DNA of 64,000 nucleotides from DATBGO01 sp963785765 (lineage in GTDB: Bacteria; Actinomycetota; Actinomycetes; Streptosporangiales; Streptosporangiaceae): positions 806,001-870,000 of the forward strand of contig CAWAWM010000008.1 of assembly GCA_963785765.1 (NCBI GenBank). The letters are read 5' to 3'. Position 1 is the stretch's first letter. Every line of letters begins with the position of its first letter. Made by a program: the position numbers and the translations under genes. Below are positions 8,790-17,345 of the stretch, one piece after another. Under the pieces are notes generated by a model. The model did not search any database and was not told where the DNA came from. It saw only the letters and a list, made by a program, of their open reading frames with translations.

Positions 8790-8861
8790 ATGTTCGGAGG
8801 ACGCAGAGTAGCCAGGCGCACTGGACGGCGCACGGCCAGGCGCGTTTCCCGCCGCAGGTAG
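8790..8861 (+). CDS. Arginine-rich micropeptide, 23 residues
   Basis: ATG at 8790 with a good Shine-Dalgarno (AAGGGG, 7 nt upstream), TAG at 8859-8861. The product begins MFGGRRVARR and 12 of 23 residues are Arg; the rest are mainly small residues and Thr/Ser/Val. It follows the DUF1269 gene by 40 nt and is itself followed by a strong hairpin, so it has a start, a ribosome site and a terminator. Similar Arg-rich short peptides accompany stress-type membrane genes in actinobacteria as I recall; nucleic-acid or acidic-protein binding is a guess. Confidence 0.55.
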   Translation: MFGGRRVARRTGRRTARRVSRRR

Positions 8862-8875
8862 CGGGCACGCGCGAG

Positions 8876-8935
8876 CCCGGCCAGCCACCGGCGAGCGGAG
8901 CCGTTCGTCAGCCGGTGCGCCTGGCCGGGTTTGCC
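8876..8935 (+). terminator. Hairpin terminator after the DUF1269 / micropeptide unit
   Basis: Arms CCCGGCCAGCCACCGG (8876-8891) and CCGGTGCGCCTGGCCGGG (8912-8929) pair with small interruptions, followed by TTTGCCGTTTG. It sits 14 nt after the micropeptide stop. Confidence 0.6.
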
Positions 8936-8986
8936 GTTTGTAATCGAGCCGTTTGTGATCGAGCCGTTTGTGATCGAGCCGTTTGT
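8933..8986. repeat. 15-bp tandem repeat GATCGAGCCGTTTGT
   Basis: Three full copies (8942-8956, 8957-8971, 8972-8986; the first starts AATC) plus a 9-bp partial at 8933-8941. It lies between the hairpin and the convergent SulP gene. Not CRISPR-like: no spacers. Confidence 0.9.
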
Positions 8987-9016
8987 GACCCGAGACTGCT
9001 GTGATCGAGCACCGGC

Positions 9017-10715
9017 TCATCCGCCGCGCGTCTTGACCAGCCAGGCCTCGGCGGCCTGGTAAGCGGCCTGCGTTGACTCGCCCACCACCGACGTCGCCTC
9101 GAACGCGCGCACCGGTCTGTCGAGGTGCCCGGTGCGGCGAAGCTCTTCGGTGAGGTCCTTCTCGAGGCCGCTGAGGTAGAGCCGGCCGTCGGACTGAGCG
9201 AGCCGGTCGGCGTAGTCTCCGACGACCTTCACGAAGGTCGCACCCAGCGAGGTGCGGCGTCGCAGCCGCAGCACCACGACCGGTGACTGCGTTCCGGCCG
9301 GGTCAGGCAGATGAGCCGCCAGGGTGCGGGAACCGGCGTACAGCAGGCTGCCGTAGACATCGAGAATCGCCACGTGCCCGCTGGTCAGGGTGGTCGGCGG
9401 GGGCCGTTCTTCAAAGCGCCCGTCAGCGCGCGGCACGAGCTCGACCACAGTGAGGTCCATGGCTTCCTGGTTGAGCTGCAGCAACAGGGACAGCGCCACG
9501 CCGATCCCGACCGCCACGGCGACCGGCAGGAACAGCGTGACGCCGAACGTGGTGATGACAGCGACTTGCGAGATACGCCCGGTGCGCCAGATGGAGGCCA
9601 GCCCCCCGAGCCGCAGCGAGCCGATCGCCGCGAAGATGAGGATCGCGCCCAGGGTCGGAACCGCGATCTTGGCCACCACTCCGGAGAAGATGGCCAGAAT
9701 CACCAGCATCCACAGGCCGGAGCAGATGGCCGCCCACCGGGTCTTGCCGCCGACGGCCACGTTGAGCGCGGTCTGGCCGACCGAGCCGCCCACCGCGATG
9801 CCGCGGAAGAAACCCGCGGCCAGGTTGCCGGCCCCTTCGGCGATGATGTCCTGGTTCGGATTCGGCGGGGCACCGGCGGGGTTCGGCGCGGCTTCGGCCA
9901 CCCCGGCGCCCTGGACCAGGACGATGGCCGCGATCGCGAGCGCGCCGGTGACCAGGCTGAACGATAGGAACCTGACCTCCGGGAGATGGGGAGCGGGATG
10001 CCGCGCGGGATGTCGCCCTGATCCCCGACCCTGGCGACGCCGTCCGCCCCGCCCAGAACCACCACCACGGTGGGGATGACCAGCGCAATCAGCGCGCTGA
10101 TGACGGCGAGGCGGGTCCGGGCCAGCACCACCAGGATGGCCAGCGCGCTCAGTCCGGTAAGCAGCGACGCCAGGTCGATCCGGCTCGGATGGACGAGCAC
10201 GCTGACGGCCTTGGCGAGGGGGAAGTCACCAGTTGCGGTCGCGCCGGTCAGATCGGCGATCTGACCGCACACGATGTTGACCGAGATCCCGGTCAGGAAG
10301 CCGATCATCACCGAATAGGAGACGAACCGCGTATACCGGCCCGCCGCAGGATCCCGGCCGCGACCAGCACGACGCCGACCAGGATCACCAGCAGCGGGAT
10401 CGCCGCAGGCCGCTGGGCGGGGGTCACGCTCCGCAGCGCCGAGCCCGCGGCCAGCGCGGCCGCGGAGGTCGTCGTGATCACCATCTTCCGGGTGTTCGAG
10501 CTGAGCCCGCCCGCGATCGGTCCGGCGAAGCTCGCGTACAGCCCCTGCACCGGATTGACACCGGCCAGGACCGCCGCCGCCATTCCGTCGGGCACGCTGC
10601 TGATCGCGCCGGGCAGCCCGGCCACGAGATCCGCGCGCAGGCTGGACCGCTCCGGCCCGACGGAGCGTAGCCAGCGGCGGGCCGCGGCCACGGCGGAGCC
10701 GAGCGTGTGCATCAT
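9017..10715 (-). pseudogene. SulP-family anion transporter with STAS domain, broken by two single-base frameshifts
   Basis: SulP/SLC26 proteins move sulfate, bicarbonate or other anions. N-terminal part (10715 to about 10345) has LVAGLPGAISSVPDGMAAAVLAG and GLYASFAGPIAGGLSSNTR. The next frame continues RYTRFVSYSVMIGFLTG to GDIPRGIPLP, then a third frame carries LPEVRFLSFSLVTGALAIAA through a C-terminal STAS domain. Adding one base near 10341-10347 (restoring LRLGRYTRF) and one near 9986-9988 beside a GGGG run (restoring LPxLPEV) rebuilds a normal protein of about 565 residues. That exactness suggests indel errors or very recent mutation. ATG at 10715 is chosen because GGAG lies 7 nt upstream. 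Divergent from YihY across a regulon box. Confidence 0.85.
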
Positions 10716-10807
10716 CCGGTTGCTCCATCTGGCCCGCACCGCGCCGGACTAGCGGGGAGTTGTCGGCCGATGCAGTCAAATGATCCGCGATAGCCGGGCG
10801 TCCCTGC

Positions 10808-10826
10808 CTCATCCGTGAGGGATGGT
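10808..10826. promoter_or_regulatory. Regulon box copy 5, between divergent SulP and YihY genes
   Basis: CTCATCCGTGAGGGATGGT. It is 92 nt from the SulP ATG and 63 nt from the YihY ATG. CATAAT about 20 nt to its right is a candidate -10 for YihY. Confidence 0.65.
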
Positions 10827-10889
10827 GCCTGGCGGCAGCGACGCCCATAATCTCGGGGCTTGGCCACGGGCGACGGGACAGGGCGCGGG

Positions 10890-11879
10890 ATGCGGAAGGT
10901 TGGCTGGCTCGAACGGCAGGTGCGCCGCGCCGACCAGTTCCAGCAGCGCCATACCGTGATCGCGTTTCCGTGGGCGGTGATCCAGAAGTTCGGCAATGAC
11001 CAGGCGGGCGGCAAGGCGGCCTTGATGGCCTATTACGGACTGTTCGCGCTCTTCCCGCTGCTCTTGCTGCTGGCGACCGTCGTGGGTTTCGCGGTGTCGG
11101 GCAACCCGCAGTTGCGCGAGCATCTGATCGACTCGGCACTGGGGTATTTCCCCGTCATCGGGGACCAGCTGCGCTCGGAGGTGCATCCGCTCGAGGGCAG
11201 CACCACCGCGCTGGTCATCGGTATCGCGGGGACCCTGTACGGCAGCTTCGGGATCGGCTTCGCGGCCCAGAACGCGATGAACACGGTCTGGAACATCCCG
11301 TACGTGCGCTGGCCCGGCTTCGGGCCCCGCTACCTGCGCACCCTCGGGGTGATCGGCCTGCTCGGGCTGGCGGTGCTGTCCTCGACCGCGCTCACCGCAT
11401 TCGCCACCGCGGTCGCCCACGGCACCGACGCGACGATACTCGCCCTCGCGGCGTCGTGCCTGGTCAACCTCGGCCTGTTCCTGCTCGCCTTCATGTTGCT
11501 GACCGCGGAGCCGCTGAGTGCCCGCGAGGTGGCGGTCGGCGCGATCATCGCAACGGTGCTATGGGAAGTCCTGCAATGTATCGGCACCTGGTACGTGACC
11601 CGCGGGCTGCAGCACGCCAGTCCCACCTACGGCGTCTTCGCGGTCGTCATCACCCTGCTGGGCTGGCTCTACCTGGGCTCGGAGCTGACGTTGTGGGCGG
11701 CCGAGATCAACGTGGTGCTCCGCTACCGGCTGTGGCCCCGCTCGGTGACCCAGCCCCCGCTGACCAGGGCCGACCGGCTGGTGCTGGTCCGGCTGGCGCA
11801 GATGGAGCTGCGCAGGCCCGAGCAAAAGATCACCGCGTCCTTCACCGATGAGGCGGATGAAGATCCTCTGAAAGGCTGA
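10890..11879 (+). CDS. YihY/BrkB-family membrane protein
   Basis: 329 residues. After a basic amphipathic N-terminus come about six helices with the family features KAALMAYYGLFALFPLLLLL near residue 45 and the closing GVFAVVITLLGWLYLGSELTLWAAEINVVL segment. The family was once called ribonuclease BN in error; its members are inner-membrane proteins of unclear function. ATG at 10890 is preferred; a TTG at 10860 would add ten residues. Divergent from SulP, sharing a regulon box. Charged C-terminal tail about 45 residues long. Confidence 0.87.
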   Translation: MRKVGWLERQVRRADQFQQRHTVIAFPWAVIQKFGNDQAGGKAALMAYYGLFALFPLLLLLATVVGFAVSGNPQLREHLIDSALGYFPVIGDQLRSEVHPLEGSTTALVIGIAGTLYGSFGIGFAAQNAMNTVWNIPYVRWPGFGPRYLRTLGVIGLLGLAVLSSTALTAFATAVAHGTDATILALAASCLVNLGLFLLAFMLLTAEPLSAREVAVGAIIATVLWEVLQCIGTWYVTRGLQHASPTYGVFAVVITLLGWLYLGSELTLWAAEINVVLRYRLWPRSVTQPPLTRADRLVLVRLAQMELRRPEQKITASFTDEADEDPLKG

Positions 11880-11882
11880 AAG

Positions 11883-11901
11883 GTCCTCCATGGCGGGTGA
11901 G
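11883..11901. promoter_or_regulatory. Regulon box copy 6, upstream of the APPTT lipoprotein
   Basis: GTCCTCCATGGCGGGTGAG, right arm perfect, left arm 4 of 6 matches, correct 19-bp spacing. It lies 81 nt before the lipoprotein start and right after the YihY stop. Confidence 0.5.
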
Positions 11902-11982
11902 CCAGGACGGCCCGGTCAGCGCGATGATTGACGGGTTGCTGTAGTCCGGCAGCCCCGTTACGGACCCGCGGAAGGATCAGCC

Positions 11983-12810
11983 ATGCGGCGCCTGACTCAT
12001 TGCCTCGCCGTCTTGGCCGCGATCTTGCTGGCCGGATGGCTGGCGGCAGGCTGCAGCAGCGGCGCCAAGAGCGCCATCGCCAACCTGTCGCCCAGCCGGA
12101 ACGCCAGCTCTTCGGCAGGCCCGACCGCGCCGCCGACCACCGCGCCGCCGACCACGGCGCCGCCCACGACCGCGCCGCCGACCACCGCGCCGCCGACCAC
12201 CGCGCCGCCGACCACCGCGCCGCCCACCACCGCGCCGCCCACCACCGCGCCGCCGACCACCGCGCCGCCCACCACGCCCAGCGCCGCCACTTCGGCGCCA
12301 GCGGCTCAGCCGAGCAGCTCCCCGGCGGCCAGCGCGTCAAGCTCTAGCCTGCTGTGGCTGTGGATCCTGCTGGGCGCCGTGATCCTGATCGGCTTGATCG
12401 TGTGGATCGTCCACGCCAGCGGCCGCCGCTCGAAGGCCGCGGCCAGCTGGCAGTCGAGGATCATCGACGTATACGCGAAGGGCTCGGCCCTGCATGACGC
12501 GATGAGCGTCGCTGACACGCCGGGCGCGCTGGTGGCCGCGGACGCAGGCGCTCGCTGGTCGGACATCCAGCTTCGTGCCGATGACCTGGCGCAGAACCTG
12601 TACGCGCTGCGTGAGGCGGCCCCCGATGATGACGTCCGCGCCCGGGTGGCCGACGTGCTCGCGTCGCTGCAGGCGGTCCGGTCCGCCATGGACGCTGAGC
12701 GGGCCCCTGGAGGCGCGGGCCCGGGGCAGAACGAGGTAGCCCGCCAGCGCCTGATGTCCTTCGAGACAGCACTTCGCGCGCTCCGAGCGTCAGACCAGCG
12801 GGCGCCCTAA
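11983..12810 (+). CDS. Putative lipoprotein with (APPTT)10 linker and a second transmembrane anchor
   Basis: 275 residues in five parts: a signal peptide with lipobox LAAGC (Cys at about 24), a Ser/Asn-rich segment, ten exact APPTT repeats (about residues 49-98), a Ser/Ala spacer with a transmembrane helix (LLWLWILLGAVILIGLIVWIV split by no charges), and a cytoplasmic-looking helical domain of about 130 residues. If both anchors are real, the repeat forms an extracytoplasmic loop tethered at both ends. No known family recognised. GGAAGGA lies 7 nt before the ATG. A regulon box lies upstream and a perfect hairpin downstream. Confidence 0.8.
   Translation: MRRLTHCLAVLAAILLAGWLAAGCSSGAKSAIANLSPSRNASSSAGPTAPPTTAPPTTAPPTTAPPTTAPPTTAPPTTAPPTTAPPTTAPPTTAPPTTPSAATSAPAAQPSSSPAASASSSSLLWLWILLGAVILIGLIVWIVHASGRRSKAAASWQSRIIDVYAKGSALHDAMSVADTPGALVAADAGARWSDIQLRADDLAQNLYALREAAPDDDVRARVADVLASLQAVRSAMDAERAPGGAGPGQNEVARQRLMSFETALRALRASDQRAP
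12127..12276 (+). repeat. Ten exact 15-bp codon-phase repeats encoding APPTT
   Basis: 150 bp, unit GCGCCGCCGACCACC with synonymous changes among copies. Amino-acid repeats are exact while DNA copies vary at third positions, which argues for selection on the protein. Confidence 0.95.
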
Positions 12811-12914
12811 CGGGGTAAGTCGCGCGAGCAGGTGCCCGCGCCGACCCGGCCAGCGTCCCCGCTGAGCATTCGGCGATCCTCGCTGACGTCGGCGTCGGCG
12901 TAGCTGGCAGCGAA

Positions 12915-12951
12915 CTCCCGTCCGAGCCGGGTTTCCTGGCTCGGACGGGAG
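12915..12951. terminator. Perfect hairpin between convergent genes (bidirectional terminator)
   Basis: Fourteen-bp perfect stem CTCCCGTCCGAGCC / GGCTCGGACGGGAG around a 9-nt loop GGGTTTCCT, placed between the lipoprotein stop (12810) and the convergent sulfatase stop (12973). Confidence 0.8.
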
Positions 12952-12972
12952 CTGCTCAGGCGGCGGGCCCGG

Positions 12973-15333
12973 TTACTCCCGGGCCAGCATCGCCTGGGCT
13001 TCGCGTTCCAGGTCGACATAGGGATCGCCGCTGACGTCGACCGCCACCCGCCTGATCGTGCCGCCGGTGAAGGCGTGCGGGTGCTCGCCCGGGTAGTCGC
13101 TGGTGACCGGCTCGCCGCTGTCCCGGCCGACGCACAGGCCCTCGCCCGCGAGCGAGAACATCCCCGGCTGCGTCCTGATCCGGCCCTCGCCGACCTTCTT
13201 GTCCCCGTGATACAGGGACAGGATGCCGGTGGAGACGTGCGGCGGGTCCTCCCCGTCCTTGTCGAACGACGCGGACAGGATCAGGTTCTCCCCGGTGGGG
13301 ATGTCCTGGGTGCCGTCGATCTTCTGCTCCGCCATGCCGACGAAGTTGTTGACGTAGTGCAGCCGGTTGTCCTTGACGTACAGGGCGTGCCCGCCGAACC
13401 GTGATCCGTGCGCGAACAGCACGCCCTGCGCACCCGGCGCGGGGATGTCCACCAGCGCCCCGATACTGAAGGACCGGTTGCGGACGTTCACCGCCTGCGC
13501 CTCGGGCACCTCGGCGGTGCCGGGGAAGTAGGCGTACCGGTTGCGCGGCGAGGCCAGCTGCGGCCGTGGCGTGATGATGATCTCCAGCGCGGACCGGTCA
13601 TCGAGCGGGAAGGCGTCGTTCTGCCCGGCTTCGGCGAACCACAGGTTGACCAGCTCGCGCAGCTTCTCGGGGTGCTCGGCGGCCAGGTCATGTAGCTCAG
13701 CCCGGTCGGTGTCGGTGTGGTACAGCTCCCAGGTGTCGTCGTTGAAGTTGCTCCAGCCGCTGATGGTCGGGTGGGTGGTGACGGCCTTCCAGCCGTCGTG
13801 CCAGATTCCCCGGGAGCCGAGCATGGAGTAGAACTGCGTCTTGCGGGCCGATGGCACCGACCCGTCCTCGATGCTGCCGCGCATGCTCACGCCGTCGAAG
13901 CGGCTCTGCACGTGGCCCTTGATCGTGGCCGGGGCGTCGACACCGAGGAAATCCAGGATGGTCGGCACGATGTCGATGGCGTGGTGGTACTGGTGGCGTA
14001 GCTCGCCCTTGCCGCCCGCCGTGGCCGAGGGCCAGGAGATGATGCACGGGTCGGCGGTACCGCCGTTGAACTCATACCGCTTCCACATCTTGAACGGCGT
14101 GTTGAAGGCCATCGCCCAGCCGTTGGGGTAGTGGTTGTAGGTCCTCGTCCCGCCGAGCTCGTCGATCATCGCCAGGTTGGTCTGGATGTTGTCGGGGATG
14201 CCGTTCGCGAACAGCATCTCGTTGACCGATCCGTCGGGACCGCCCTCGCCGCTCGCCCCGTTATCGGAGACCAGGATCACCAGCGTGTTATCGCGCTGCC
14301 CGGACTCCTCCAGGTAATCGAGCAGCCGCCCGATGTGATGGTCGGCGTGCGCCAGGAACCCCGCGTAGACCTCCGCCATCCGGGCGAAGAGCCGCTTCTC
14401 GTCGGCGGACAGCGAGTCCCACGGCCTGGTGACGTCCAGCGGCGGGAAGGGCTGGCCCGCTGGTCCCTGGCGGGTTTCGGTGGTGCCGATCGGGTTGACG
14501 GGCGGCAGCGCGGTGTCGGCGGGGACGATGCCCAGCTCCTTCTGCCTGGCCAGGGTCTGCTCCCGCATGGCCTCGTAGCCCATGTCGAACTGGCCCTTGA
14601 ACTTGTCGGCCCATTCCTTGGAGACATGGTGCGGCGCGTGCGCCGCGCCGGGCGCGTAGTACAGGAAGAACGGCTTGTCCGGCGCGACCGTCTTGGCGTC
14701 CTTGATGAACTCGAGCGCCTTGTCCGTGATGTCGTCGGTGAGGTGATAACCGTCGGCCGGCAGCTTGGGCTGGTCCACCGGGTGGTTGTCATACACCAGG
14801 TCCGGATACCACTGGTTGGTCTCGGCGCCCAGGAACCCGTACCAGCGCTCGAACCCCCGGCCGGACGGCCAGTTCCGCCGGGTCGACGCGACGTTCATCT
14901 CCACGGTCGGGCACAGGTGCCACTTGCCCACCATGTAGGTGTTCCAGCCGCGTTCACCGAGGATCTCGGAGATCATCCCGTTCTCCGGCGGGATCGTCCC
15001 GCTGGCGTTCGGGAACCCGACGGCCGCCTCGGTGATACACGCCATCGAGTTGCGGGTGTGGTTGCGCCCGGTCAGCAGGCAGGAGCGGGTCGGCGAGCAG
15101 AGTGCCGTCGTGTGCCACTGCGTGTAGCGGACGCCGTCGGCCGCGATCCGCTCGATGTTGGGCGTCGGGATCGGGCCGCCGTAGCAGCTCATGGCCGAGA
15201 AGCCCACGTCGTCTAGGACGATGTAGACGACGCTAGGCGCGCCGTCGGGTGCCTTGGGCGGCTCGAACGGTGCCCAGTCCGGCTCTGAATCGCGGATGTC
15301 GACGTTGATCGTGCCCTTGAACGGCTCGCTCAT
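12973..15333 (-). CDS. Arylsulfatase, formylglycine type, with C-terminal lectin-like extension
   Basis: 786 residues; hydrolyses sulfate esters. The active site is complete: metal-binding D41-D42, formylglycine motif C79-S-P-T-R, GKWHL, HAPHH, and the SDNG ligand pair near residue 350. C79 would need oxidation by a formylglycine-generating enzyme encoded elsewhere. Residues from about 560 on form a beta-rich domain (FSIGALVDIPA, GVLFAHGSRFGGHALYV) resembling LamG/concanavalin folds. No signal peptide is visible, so it may be cytoplasmic. ATG at 15333 has AAGGAG nine nt upstream; a longer reading to 15414 lacks this. A regulon box lies 130 nt upstream. The degenerate sulfatase at the left edge is a paralogue. 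Confidence 0.93.
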   Translation of the reverse strand: MSEPFKGTINVDIRDSEPDWAPFEPPKAPDGAPSVVYIVLDDVGFSAMSCYGGPIPTPNIERIAADGVRYTQWHTTALCSPTRSCLLTGRNHTRNSMACITEAAVGFPNASGTIPPENGMISEILGERGWNTYMVGKWHLCPTVEMNVASTRRNWPSGRGFERWYGFLGAETNQWYPDLVYDNHPVDQPKLPADGYHLTDDITDKALEFIKDAKTVAPDKPFFLYYAPGAAHAPHHVSKEWADKFKGQFDMGYEAMREQTLARQKELGIVPADTALPPVNPIGTTETRQGPAGQPFPPLDVTRPWDSLSADEKRLFARMAEVYAGFLAHADHHIGRLLDYLEESGQRDNTLVILVSDNGASGEGGPDGSVNEMLFANGIPDNIQTNLAMIDELGGTRTYNHYPNGWAMAFNTPFKMWKRYEFNGGTADPCIISWPSATAGGKGELRHQYHHAIDIVPTILDFLGVDAPATIKGHVQSRFDGVSMRGSIEDGSVPSARKTQFYSMLGSRGIWHDGWKAVTTHPTISGWSNFNDDTWELYHTDTDRAELHDLAAEHPEKLRELVNLWFAEAGQNDAFPLDDRSALEIIITPRPQLASPRNRYAYFPGTAEVPEAQAVNVRNRSFSIGALVDIPAPGAQGVLFAHGSRFGGHALYVKDNRLHYVNNFVGMAEQKIDGTQDIPTGENLILSASFDKDGEDPPHVSTGILSLYHGDKKVGEGRIRTQPGMFSLAGEGLCVGRDSGEPVTSDYPGEHPHAFTGGTIRRVAVDVSGDPYVDLEREAQAMLARE

Positions 15334-15462
15334 TTTCCCCTGCTCCTTGCGCCCGACGGGCCTATGAGGCGGGCCTGACCTGGACATGACCGTGCCGGGC
15401 GCGGTCGCCGTCACGTCCCAAAGACCCGCCTGACCAGGCTGGCAGCGCCCGCTGGGCCGGAC

Positions 15463-15481
15463 ATCACCCGTCGCGGATGAC
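15463..15481. promoter_or_regulatory. Regulon box copy 7, upstream of arylsulfatase
   Basis: ATCACCCGTCGCGGATGAC, strong match, 130 nt before the sulfatase ATG and 3 nt after the HdeD-like stop. Confidence 0.7.
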
Positions 15482-15484
15482 CGG

Positions 15485-16066
15485 TCAGCTGAGCGACGCC
15501 ACCGTAGCCCTGAGCTCGTGCCTGAGCATGAGCGCGCCGATGATCTCGAAGAGGCCCATGATGATGAACCAGATACCGAGCAGGACGGCCAGCACGGTCA
15601 GCGACGAGGTCGGAGTGACCGCGACCACGATCCCGGCGATGAGGCTCACCAGGCCGAAGGTGATCCACCAGAGCCGGCCTTCGCGGACGCCTCCCGCAAT
15701 GCCGCCGATGAGCGCGGCCAGCCCCTGGACGATCCAGGTGATTCCGATGATCAAGCCGATGAGCGCGATGCTGAGGTGCAGATGACGGATCAGCACGACA
15801 CCGACGACGATGAACATCAAGCCGGCGATGCCGAGCCAGACCCGGTGCGTTTCCTGGGGGTCGAACACCCGGACCAGGTGGAAGATCCCGGACAAGATCA
15901 TCAGAATGCCGAGCAGGACCGCGACCACGTTCAGCGAGCCGCTCGGGTGGAAGCTCACGATGATCCCGAGGATCAAGGTCAGGACGCCGAGGATCAGTGT
16001 CGCTTGCCAGGATGCCGCCAGCACCGAAGGTGACGCCGGCTGCGTGTCATACCCGCCGTATGCCAT
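15485..16066 (-). CDS. HdeD-like DUF308 membrane protein
   Basis: 193 residues with six short helices in the repeated pairs typical of DUF308/HdeD (VLTLILGIIVSFHPSGSLNVVAVLLGILMILSG and later LVSLIAGIVVAVTPTSSLTVLAVLLGIWFIIMG). HdeD of enteric bacteria is linked with acid resistance; in actinobacteria the role is unknown. ATG at 16066 follows TAGGAG. Divergent from the gene at 16272 across a strong regulon box. Confidence 0.9.
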   Translation of the reverse strand: MAYGGYDTQPASPSVLAASWQATLILGVLTLILGIIVSFHPSGSLNVVAVLLGILMILSGIFHLVRVFDPQETHRVWLGIAGLMFIVVGVVLIRHLHLSIALIGLIIGITWIVQGLAALIGGIAGGVREGRLWWITFGLVSLIAGIVVAVTPTSSLTVLAVLLGIWFIIMGLFEIIGALMLRHELRATVASLS

Positions 16067-16175
16067 TGAAGGCTCCTAAGTCGTTTCCAAAGGCTTCAGC
16101 GAGCAGGCAGGCCGCCAACAGAGCGCAGCATCGCCCGCCCCCAGCGAATTGTCGGTGCGCAGATCAGCACATGTC

Positions 16176-16194
16176 CTCACCCGTCCCGGATGAT
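16176..16194. promoter_or_regulatory. Regulon box copy 8, divergent HdeD / membrane protein region
   Basis: CTCACCCGTCCCGGATGAT, strong match, followed by TACGG as at the copies near 3090 and 21489. It is 110 nt from the HdeD start and 78 nt from the ATG at 16272. Confidence 0.75.
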
Positions 16195-16271
16195 TACGGT
16201 CTTAGTGCCGAGGCCGGACAATGACGGAACGAAGGGGATGCCGCCGGGATCAGCCGCGGAAAGGCACGCCG

Positions 16272-16958
16272 ATGACCGAAGCGCCGATACCTCCGCTGCG
16301 ACCCGGCAGCCCGCTGCGCACGCCGCGGGCGGCGGCGGTGGCCGGGATTATTTTCTCGGTGTTCCTGATCACGGCGCTGGTGCTGCTCAGGGTGTCCGTC
16401 CCGGCCCATCCGGAGCTCCCAGGAACCTGGCTGACCGACTCGCGGAGCAGGACCGGGGTAGCAATCGCGCTGAACCTGGTGCCGTTCGCCGGAATCGCGT
16501 TCCTGTGGTTCGTCGGGGTGCTCAGAGACCGGATCGGCGAGCGCGAGGACCGCTTCTTCGCCACCGTGTTCCTGGGCAGCGGCCTGATATTCGTCGCCAT
16601 GATGTTCGTGGCCGCAGCGGTCGCCGGCGGGGTCATCGCGGAGGCATCAGCAGGCACGCCGAGCCCGGACACCCTGGCCCTGGGCCGCAGCATCACCGGG
16701 ACCCTGCTGAACATCTACGCGATGCGGATGGCAGCGGTGTTCACGCTCACCACCGTGACCATCGCCCGCCGCACCGAGATCGTGTCCAGGTGGCTTACCT
16801 TCGCCGGGCTCGTGAGCGCGCTGGTGCTGTTGGTCGGCGTCGGCATCTCACCCTGGTTCGAGCTGCTGTTCCCGCTCTGGATCCTGGCCCTGAGCATCGA
16901 CATCCTCGCGGCCGGCCTGCGGAAAACTCCGGGCAGCACGGAACCGGCGCGCCCCTGA
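16272..16958 (+). CDS. Six-helix integral membrane protein of unknown function
   Basis: 228 residues with about six hydrophobic helices. The pattern of paired helices with LIFVAMMFVAAAVAGGVI and MRMAAVFTLTTVTIARR is shared, as I recall, by uncharacterised actinobacterial membrane proteins; no named family is assigned. ATG at 16272 is chosen for the GGAAAGG 9 nt upstream; a start at 16221 would add 17 unlikely residues. Divergent from HdeD. Confidence 0.8.
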   Translation: MTEAPIPPLRPGSPLRTPRAAAVAGIIFSVFLITALVLLRVSVPAHPELPGTWLTDSRSRTGVAIALNLVPFAGIAFLWFVGVLRDRIGEREDRFFATVFLGSGLIFVAMMFVAAAVAGGVIAEASAGTPSPDTLALGRSITGTLLNIYAMRMAAVFTLTTVTIARRTEIVSRWLTFAGLVSALVLLVGVGISPWFELLFPLWILALSIDILAAGLRKTPGSTEPARP

Positions 16959-16999
16959 CTGTCCGGGCGCGCCCGTTCCTCCGGTCCGCGAGCCGCGGT

Positions 17000-17308
17000 T
17001 CAGGTGCCGAGCAGCTTGGCCTTGGCCGCCGTGAATTCGTCGTCGGTCAGGACGCCCTGCTGATGCAAGGTGGCCAGCTGGTTGAGCTCATCGAGCATCG
17101 GCGACGACGCCGCCGCAGCCGCGGGCGCTGCCTGCTGGGCAGCCGCGGGCGGTGCCTGCTGCTGCTGTTCGAGATCGCTGATGCGCTCGTTCTGCTCGTC
17201 CTCTGCCTGTGCTTGCGCCGCCGATTTGTTCGCCATGTGGCGGCCCGCCACATAGGCGCCACCGCCGACCACCGCCGCGCGCATCAGCGGGCGTCTGCGT
17301 CTGAACAT
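17000..17308 (-). CDS. SHOCT-domain small protein
   Basis: 102 residues: a basic start (MFRRRRPLMR), a short hydrophobic Gly/Ala segment, a Gln/Ala-rich coiled region (about 30-70), and a C-terminal SHOCT domain (MLDELNQLATLHQQGVLTDDEFTAAKAKLL), a short motif thought to mediate oligomerisation. ATG at 17308 is preferred over an overlapping GTG at 17311 because AGGAGG lies 5 nt before it. It starts 38 nt after the stop of the carboxymuconolactone-decarboxylase-like gene and is probably in its operon. Confidence 0.88.
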   Translation of the reverse strand: MFRRRRPLMRAAVVGGGAYVAGRHMANKSAAQAQAEDEQNERISDLEQQQQAPPAAAQQAAPAAAAASSPMLDELNQLATLHQQGVLTDDEFTAAKAKLLGT

Positions 17309-17345
17309 CACTGCCTCCTAGCTAGCTGAGCTGTCCCGCTCGCTG

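Noticed and set aside
8933..8986. CRISPR-like tandem repeats
   Set aside because: 15-bp units are contiguous with no spacers, so a minisatellite, not CRISPR.
14131..15216. Rightward ORF of 361 codons opposite the arylsulfatase
   Set aside because: The sulfatase frame carries all motifs; this one has none.
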